Positions 58,945-64,000 of a DNA stretch of 64,000 bases are shown one piece after another; position 1 is the stretch's first letter, and each line of letters opens with the position of its first letter. The notes under the pieces were generated by a model. The model made no database searches and was not told where the DNA came from. It saw only the letters and a list, made by a program, of their open reading frames with translations. The DNA lies in contig VMRT01000016.1 in NCBI GenBank assembly GCA_007713455.1, forward strand, positions 62,001 through 126,000. Direction: 5' to 3'. Source of the DNA: Pseudomonas sp. (GTDB taxonomy: Bacteria; Pseudomonadota; Gammaproteobacteria; Pseudomonadales; Pseudomonadaceae). Made by a program: the position numbers and the translations under genes.

Positions 58945-60038
58945 ACGACGCTACAACCCACAGAGGAATCCAGGCACGTTTTCGCCTCGACTATGCCGAC
59001 TTCAGCCTGGATGTCGATCTGCAATTGCCCGGCCGCGGGGTGACCGCGCTGTTCGGTCACTCCGGCTCGGGCAAGACCACCCTGCTGCGCTGCGTGGCGG
59101 GCCTGGAGCGCTCAGGCCAGGGCGAGCTGACCGTCAATGGTGAACGTTGGCAGAACAGTGCGCAGAACCTGTTCGTACCACCACACCGTCGCCCCATTGG
59201 TTACGTGTTTCAGGAGGCCAACCTGTTCACGCACCTTTCCGTGCGACGCAATCTGGAATTCGGCATGCGCCGAGTACCGGCACCACAGCGCCGTGTAGCG
59301 CTGGAGCAAGCGGTGGAACTGCTGGGTATCGACCATCTGCTCGAGCGCATGCCGGATCGGCTTTCTGGCGGTGAACGCCAGCGCGTCGGCATTGCCCGCG
59401 CACTGCTGACCAGCCCGCGCCTGCTGCTGATGGACGAACCGCTGGCCGCGCTCGACCTCAAGCGCAAGAACGAAATCCTGCCCTACCTAGAGCGGTTGCA
59501 CGATGAGCTGGATATCCCAGTGCTCTACGTCAGCCACTCGCCGGACGAAGTGGCGCGGCTGGCCGACCACGTCGTGTTGCTGGAACAGGGGCGAGCCATC
59601 GCTCAGGGCGAACTGCGCGAGACGCTCGCGCGGCTGGACTTGCCGACCGCCTTCAGCGATGACGCCGGCGTCGTGGTGGAAGGCGAAATCGCCGGCCACG
59701 ACGCCCACTACCACCTCACTCGGCTGACCTTCCCCGGCGGCGAAGTGCTGGTCTCACAGCGCTCGGAAGCCCTGGGCCAGCGCCTGCGTTTTCGTGTGCA
59801 CGCCCGCGACGTGAGCCTGGCGTTGCAACGCGCCGAAGGCAGCAGTATCACCAACCTGCTCCCCGCTCGGGTCGAGGCCATGGTCGCGGCCGATACGCCG
59901 GCGCATGTGCTGGTCCGCCTCGATGCCGGTGGCACGCCGCTGCTGGCACGCATCACCCGGCGCTCCGCCGATCAGCTGGCCATTACGCCCGGTCAGGCGC
60001 TTTGGGCGCAGATCAAGACGGTGGCGCTGCTGGGCTGA
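58941..60038 (+). CDS. modC: Molybdate ABC ATPase ModC
   Basis: A 365-residue ATPase: Walker [10 protein letters not shown], signature [15 protein letters not shown], Walker B LLLMDEP, and a C-terminal MOP domain (about 295-362, [14 protein letters not shown]) that binds oxyanion. Length is normal. It converges on the RidA-family gene, 6 bases apart. Confidence 0.96.
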   Translation: MNDATTHRGIQARFRLDYADFSLDVDLQLPGRGVTALFGHSGSGKTTLLRCVAGLERSGQGELTVNGERWQNSAQNLFVPPHRRPIGYVFQEANLFTHLSVRRNLEFGMRRVPAPQRRVALEQAVELLGIDHLLERMPDRLSGGERQRVGIARALLTSPRLLLMDEPLAALDLKRKNEILPYLERLHDELDIPVLYVSHSPDEVARLADHVVLLEQGRAIAQGELRETLARLDLPTAFSDDAGVVVEGEIAGHDAHYHLTRLTFPGGEVLVSQRSEALGQRLRFRVHARDVSLALQRAEGSSITNLLPARVEAMVAADTPAHVLVRLDAGGTPLLARITRRSADQLAITPGQALWAQIKTVALLG

Positions 60039-60044
60039 GCCGAA

Positions 60045-60449
60045 TCAAGCCTCGGTCGGTTCCGGCAGCTTGGCGATCACCTTGATCTCGAACTGGAAGC
60101 CGTACAGCCAGGTAACCCCAACCGCAGTCAGCGTCGGATGCGGCGCTGCGCCCCAGTATTCGGGCACGACGCTCCAGACCCGCTCGAAGATCGCCTGCGG
60201 ATCGACCATGAACACGGTGACGTCGATGACATCGTCGAACGTACAACCCGCCGCCTGCAGGATCGCGTTCAGGTTATCGAAGGCGCGCCGAACCTGCGCC
60301 TCCAGCTCCGGTTCGGGTGAGCCGTCCTCGCGGCTGCCGACCTGTCCGGAGACGAACAGCAAGCCATTGGCGCGGATGGCCGGGGAATAGCGATTGCGCT
60401 CGTAGAGCGCCTGGCGGCCAGGCGGAAAAACAACATCACGCGGTGTCAT
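60045..60449 (-). CDS. RidA-family protein
   Basis: A 134-residue YjgF/YER057c/UK114 fold with NRYSPAIRANGLLFVSGQVG and FDNLNAILQAAG. The catalytic Arg of RidA deaminases is not seen: the equivalent stretch reads LYGFQFEIKVIAKLP. It may therefore not be an imine deaminase. AGGAGG is 6 bases before the ATG at 60449. Divergent from the LysR gene. Confidence 0.87.
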   Translation of the reverse strand: MTPRDVVFPPGRQALYERNRYSPAIRANGLLFVSGQVGSREDGSPEPELEAQVRRAFDNLNAILQAAGCTFDDVIDVTVFMVDPQAIFERVWSVVPEYWGAAPHPTLTAVGVTWLYGFQFEIKVIAKLPEPTEA

Positions 60450-60580
60450 GTGCAACCTCCTATAAGGGTCGGAGCGACCCGTTGAATGAAGGCCTCACTG
60501 TAGAAGTCGCAAAGCACTGGATAAACGCGCCAGGTCGCTCAACACTATTTGCGTAATCCAAACAATCCGCGGGAGTTCAG

Positions 60581-61516
60581 ATGGACCGTTTCGATGCGAT
60601 GCAGGCCTTCGTTCGCGTGGTGGAAACCGGCAGCTTCACCAAGGCCGCCGAGACCCTGCGCATCAGCAAGACCAGCGTCACCCAGCAGGTCCAGCAACTC
60701 GAGGCGCGGCTTCGCGTCAGGCTACTCAACCGCACCACGCGCAAGGTCAACGTCACCGCCGACGGTGCGGCCTATTACGAGCGCGCCCTGCGCCTGCTGG
60801 CCGATCTGGACGACGCCGAAACCAGCCTGTCCGCTGCCGCCGCAGTGCCCCGAGGACGCTTGCGCGTGGACGTCCCCAGCCCACTGGCACGGATGATCCT
60901 GATTCCGGCATTGCCGGCCTTCTATGCGAAGTATCCGGACATCCAGCTGGACATGGGCGTCAGTGATCGGCGGGTGGATCTGATCGGGGAGAATGTGGAC
61001 TGCGTGGTGCGCGGTGGCGAGATCACCGACCAGTCACTGATCGCCCGCCACGTTGGCGACCTACGCCTTGGCGTCTACGCGGCCCCTGGCTACCTCGAAC
61101 GCACCGGCGTGCCGACACACCCGAGCGAGCTGGAAAACAGCCACCACCGTGTCGTCGGCTTTCTCTGGGCGCGCACCGGCAAACCCACACCGTACGTCAT
61201 GCAGCGGCAGGATGAGCAGGTTCAGGTACACGGCCGCTATGCGCTTGCCGTGGACGACGGCAATGCCTGTCTGGCCGCGGGGCTGGCTGGGCTGGGCATC
61301 ATCTGGCTGCCGGAGTACATGGTCAGAACGCACCTGGCCAACGGCGAGCTGTTGCCACTGCTGCAAGACTGGCGGCTCGATGAAATGCCGCTGTACCTGG
61401 CGTTCCCACCGAATCGGCATGTCAGTGCCAAACTGCGCGTGTTCATCGATTGGGTCATCGAACTGATGGCGCAACATGCGCCCGTGCTCGACCGTCGACC
61501 GGTGGCAGACCGCTAG
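60581..61516 (+). CDS. LysR-family regulator
   Basis: A 311-residue regulator with a winged HTH at the N-terminus (FVRVVETGSFTKAAETLRIS) and a periplasmic-binding-like effector domain. Closest in style to the CrgA/AaeR-like branch. Its placement suggests control of the divergent RidA-family gene. Its stop shares CTAG with the cobS stop on the other strand. Confidence 0.9.
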   Translation: MDRFDAMQAFVRVVETGSFTKAAETLRISKTSVTQQVQQLEARLRVRLLNRTTRKVNVTADGAAYYERALRLLADLDDAETSLSAAAAVPRGRLRVDVPSPLARMILIPALPAFYAKYPDIQLDMGVSDRRVDLIGENVDCVVRGGEITDQSLIARHVGDLRLGVYAAPGYLERTGVPTHPSELENSHHRVVGFLWARTGKPTPYVMQRQDEQVQVHGRYALAVDDGNACLAAGLAGLGIIWLPEYMVRTHLANGELLPLLQDWRLDEMPLYLAFPPNRHVSAKLRVFIDWVIELMAQHAPVLDRRPVADR

Positions 61517-62244
61517 AGCTGCAGCGCCAGCCCTACCAATACCGTGCACTCCACCAGCTCCAGCAGCGCACCAGCGGTATCGCCGGTGGTGCCGCCAAGC
61601 CGGCGCAGCACGGCGCGACGCGCCAGCAGAAACGTCACCGCAGCCAACGACAGAGCGATCAGCCCGCTGCTGCCGAACAGCAAACAACCCACCGCGACCA
61701 GCGCCAGTACGCCCCTCGCCTCGCCATGCGGCAGATTCGCTGCCAGCGCATGACCAAGTCCGTTGGGCCGCACATACGGCGTCAAGAGAAACAACGCTGG
61801 CAGCGCGGCCCGCCCCAGCACCGGCGCCAGCAACAGTGCGGAGTACTGTTGCGCCTGGAGCAACGCCAACAGCGCGCTGAATTTAAGCAACAGCAAAAGC
61901 ACCAGAACCACCACGGCGACCGGGCCGCTGCGCGGGTCCTTCATGATTTGCAGCGTGCGCTCGCGGTCGCCGAAGCCACCCAGCCAGGCGTCCGCGCTGT
62001 CGGCCAGGCCATCGAGGTGCAAGAGGCCGGTCAGCGCAACCCAGAGGGTGAGGAGCAAGGCCGCCTGTAACAGCGGCGGCGTCCCATCCAGTACAAATGC
62101 GGCCAGACAGAGCAACGCGCCGAGCAACAGACCGACCACCGGGTAATACAGCAATGAGCGCCCCTGCTGCTCGGGCTCCGGCATTGCCGGCAAGCGGATC
62201 GGCAGGCTGGTGAGAAATTGCAGGGCGATCAATAGCGGCAGCAT
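61513..62244 (-). CDS. cobS: Adenosylcobinamide-GDP ribazoletransferase
   Basis: A 243-residue, six-to-seven-helix membrane enzyme with ALQFLTSLPIRLP and LLHLDGLADSADAWLGG, the acidic motif of CobS/CobV. It joins AdoCbi-GDP to alpha-ribazole (or its phosphate). Gap of 9 bases to cobC. Confidence 0.94.
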   Translation of the reverse strand: MLPLLIALQFLTSLPIRLPAMPEPEQQGRSLLYYPVVGLLLGALLCLAAFVLDGTPPLLQAALLLTLWVALTGLLHLDGLADSADAWLGGFGDRERTLQIMKDPRSGPVAVVVLVLLLLLKFSALLALLQAQQYSALLLAPVLGRAALPALFLLTPYVRPNGLGHALAANLPHGEARGVLALVAVGCLLFGSSGLIALSLAAVTFLLARRAVLRRLGGTTGDTAGALLELVECTVLVGLALQL

Positions 62245-62253
62245 CGGCAGGTC

Positions 62254-62832
62254 CTATTCCTCGACGGCGACCGGTTCGCCCGCCGGATGAGCGTTGAGCG
62301 GCAGCAGTTCGCCGTGGGCCACCACCACATCCAGCAGCCGCTCCCTTGGCAAGCCCCACGCACGCGCCAGCAGCAGGCGCATCACGCCGGCATGACAGAT
62401 GACCAACAGCCGCTGGCCGGCAAAGCGCTGCCCAAGGCAGTCGATGGCAGCCAGCACGCGCGCCTCGAACTGCGCCAGCGGCTCACCGCCAGGCGGCGTA
62501 AAACCGTAGGGATCGGCCCAGAACAGGCCGAGCGCCTCGGCGCTGTGCTGCATCAGATCGGCGGCGCTACGGCCTTCCCAGTCGCCAAAATGCAGCTCGC
62601 GCAGGTCCGGCTCCAGCTGCAGCGGCAGGCCGCGCTGTGCGGCCTGCTCCCGCGCGAAGGCGGCACAGCGTTGCAGCGGCGAGCTGACCAGCACGTCCCA
62701 GGGACCGGCGCCAGCAACCGCATCGCACATCTGCTGCCAGCCACGCTCAGTCAGCGCATCGTCGAGGCTGCCGCGAAAGCCACCGCCCCGCTCGGTCTCG
62801 CCATGGCGCAGCAGATCGATGCTCGTGATCAT
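62254..62832 (-). CDS. cobC: Alpha-ribazole phosphatase CobC
   Basis: A 192-residue histidine phosphatase: [11 protein letters not shown] (catalytic His), ELHFGDWEG and [12 protein letters not shown]. It removes phosphate from alpha-ribazole 5'-phosphate or AdoCbl 5'-phosphate. The start at 62832 overlaps the cobT stop by 4 bases; the longer upstream frame is the shadow of cobT. Confidence 0.92.
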   Translation of the reverse strand: MITSIDLLRHGETERGGGFRGSLDDALTERGWQQMCDAVAGAGPWDVLVSSPLQRCAAFAREQAAQRGLPLQLEPDLRELHFGDWEGRSAADLMQHSAEALGLFWADPYGFTPPGGEPLAQFEARVLAAIDCLGQRFAGQRLLVICHAGVMRLLLARAWGLPRERLLDVVVAHGELLPLNAHPAGEPVAVEE

Positions 62833-63878
62833 GCAGTTCGGTCCGAAATTTCGGCTTCGACGAACGTCGCCATTTCGTTGTGCAGCGCGCAGGCCTGCTG
62901 CAACAGCGGCACGGCCAGCGCCGCACCACTGCCTTCCCCCAGACGCAAGCCGAGATCGAGCAGCGGCACGGCGCCAAGTGCTTCCAGCACCGCCAGATGG
63001 CCGGGCTCGGCAGAACGATGGGCGAAGATCAACCAAGGTCGACAGGCCGGATTCAGCCGCACCGCACAGAGCGCGGCAGCGCTGCAGATAAAGCCGTCGA
63101 CCAGTACCGCAATGCCCAGCTGCGCGCAGCGCAGATAGGCACCCGCCAGCGCCGCGATCTCGAAACCACCCAGTCGGCGCAAGGCTTCAAGCGGCGCGAC
63201 ACAATGCTCGGCGTGCAACCGAACCGCGTTCTGGATCACCTGAATCTTGTGGCGAATGCCAGCCAGATCGAGGCCGGTGCCCGGCCCGACCAGCGTCAAC
63301 GGCGAGCGCGGCAGCAGCACGGCGGCCAACGCACTGGCGCTGGTGGTATTGCCGATGCCCATTTCGCCGCCGATGAATAGCTCGGCTGAACCGTGCGCGG
63401 CGCGCTGCGCACTGTCGCGGCCGGCCGCCAGGGCCAGGCGTAACTGCTCGTCACTCATCGCCGCTTCGCGAGCCAGGTTCGCCGTACCGGGGCCTAGCCG
63501 CAAATGGCTTACGCCATCCAGTTGCAGCGGCTCCACGGTACCCAGGTCGATCACCTCCAGCGGCGCGCCGAGCCGCTTCGACAACACGCTCAGTGCAGCC
63601 CCGCCGACGACGAAATTGCGCAGCATCTGCCCGGTCACTGACTGCGGATAAGCCGAAACACCCTCTTCCACCACGCCGTGATCGCCGGCGAACACGCTGA
63701 CATGCAGGCGCTCGACCTGCGGCCGCTCGCTGCCCTGCATGGCTGCCAGCGACACCGCCAGGGCTTCGAGCTGGCCGAGCGCACCACGTGGCTTGGTCAA
63801 CTGGTCCTGGCGCGCCAATGCCTGGGCGCGCACGGATTCATCCAGCATGTCGCATGGCTCGTTCCACCAATCGTGCAT
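62829..63878 (-). CDS. cobT: Nicotinate-nucleotide:DMB phosphoribosyltransferase CobT
   Basis: A 349-residue enzyme with [18 protein letters not shown], the [17 protein letters not shown] block and the [13 protein letters not shown] segment with the catalytic Glu. It activates dimethylbenzimidazole. The ATG at 63878 has AAGGAAG upstream; a TTG one codon earlier is less likely. Coupled to cobC. Confidence 0.95.
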   Translation of the reverse strand: MHDWWNEPCDMLDESVRAQALARQDQLTKPRGALGQLEALAVSLAAMQGSERPQVERLHVSVFAGDHGVVEEGVSAYPQSVTGQMLRNFVVGGAALSVLSKRLGAPLEVIDLGTVEPLQLDGVSHLRLGPGTANLAREAAMSDEQLRLALAAGRDSAQRAAHGSAELFIGGEMGIGNTTSASALAAVLLPRSPLTLVGPGTGLDLAGIRHKIQVIQNAVRLHAEHCVAPLEALRRLGGFEIAALAGAYLRCAQLGIAVLVDGFICSAAALCAVRLNPACRPWLIFAHRSAEPGHLAVLEALGAVPLLDLGLRLGEGSGAALAVPLLQQACALHNEMATFVEAEISDRTA

Positions 63879-63887
63879 CAATGCGCT

Positions 63888-63912
63888 TCCTTCAATGTGC
63901 GTCCTTCAATGT
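63888..63912. repeat. Direct repeat of TCCTTCAATGT
   Basis: Two copies at 63888-63898 and 63902-63912, period 14. On the minus strand each copy carries ACATTGAAGGA; the first encodes the end of CobU and the second supplies its stop and the cobT ribosome site. Confidence 0.7.
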
Positions 63913-64000
63913 CATGGGCAGCCCGGCGACCATAAAGGTCACCCGCTGCGCCCGTTCCGCCACGGCCTGGTGCAGCCAGCCGGCCTCGTCCACATAGCGA
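63892..64000 (-). CDS. cobU: CobU/CobP C-terminus, partial
   Basis: The last 35 codons of a gene continuing past the window: [18 protein letters not shown] then [16 protein letters not shown] and a stop. This is the C-terminus of adenosylcobinamide kinase/guanylyltransferase. The last codons fall in an 11-base direct repeat. Confidence 0.85.
   Translation of the reverse strand, partial: RYVDEAGWLHQAVAERAQRVTFMVAGLPMTLKDAH

Overview
The window is about 64 kb of high-GC chromosomal DNA from a Pseudomonas-type gammaproteobacterium. Gene content points to the stutzeri group (Stutzerimonas) or a close relative: a complete polar-flagellum locus with sigma-54 and sigma-28 promoters, AmrZ, a RsmA/CsrA-type regulator beside lysC and alaS, the VacJ/pirin/LpxL/MinCDE/RluA/ApeB and Prc blocks familiar from Pseudomonas, and an anaerobic-type cobalamin salvage cluster. 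The species assignment is inference from gene order and recall, not from a database search. I see no insertion sequence, prophage, integrase or CRISPR array; this is core chromosome with small accessory pockets.

Layout. 1-8.5 kb: a partial unknown gene, a CynX/NimT-type transporter, an SDR dehydrogenase, the acetate uptake pair (DUF485 protein plus ActP), a DUF2061 protein, an exported alpha/beta hydrolase overlapping MlaA (VacJ), and a pirin. 8.5-14.7 kb: LpxL-type acyltransferase, minCDE, an RluA-like pseudouridine synthase, an M18 aminopeptidase and a quinone oxidoreductase. 14.8-20.6 kb: the periplasmic protease Prc, an EAL-CBS-GGDEF c-di-GMP protein, and a small opposing cluster (XRE regulator, an unknown gene interrupted by an in-frame TGA, a Sel1-repeat protein), then a DUF1232 protein. 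20.6-37.1 kb: a DnaA-box-bearing intergenic region, a ComEA-like protein, then flgLKJIHGF and flgEDCB as two sigma-54 modules, cheR, cheV and, divergently, flgA, flgM, flgN and ycgR. 37.2-38.6 kb: tRNA-Arg, two small unknown proteins behind a well-formed sigma-54/IHF promoter region, and amrZ.

38.8-43.6 kb: a sodium-pumping oxaloacetate decarboxylase (oadGAB) downstream of the magnesium transporter mgtE. 43.9-49.3 kb: a DUF4124 protein, two identical tRNA-Arg(ACG), tRNA-Ser(GCT), csrA, lysC and alaS. 49.4-57.4 kb: threonine aldolase, an exported HEXXH metallopeptidase-like protein, YcgN-type, a Met/Gly-rich periplasmic protein, YcgL, RNase D, a sulfurtransferase, a FadL-type porin and an exported glutathione peroxidase. 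57.5-61.5 kb: modABC, a RidA-family protein and a divergent LysR regulator. 61.5-64 kb: cobS, cobC, cobT and the 3' end of cobU.

The most interesting signals are not whole systems but local anomalies: the sigma-54 promoter with an IHF site and two upstream palindromes in front of a tiny secreted protein; the in-frame TGA splitting the gene after the XRE regulator; three DnaA boxes far from an obvious oriC; a hairpin with a possible anti-Shine-Dalgarno loop before mgtE; an internal start in lysC; and an MlaA that lacks a lipobox cysteine.
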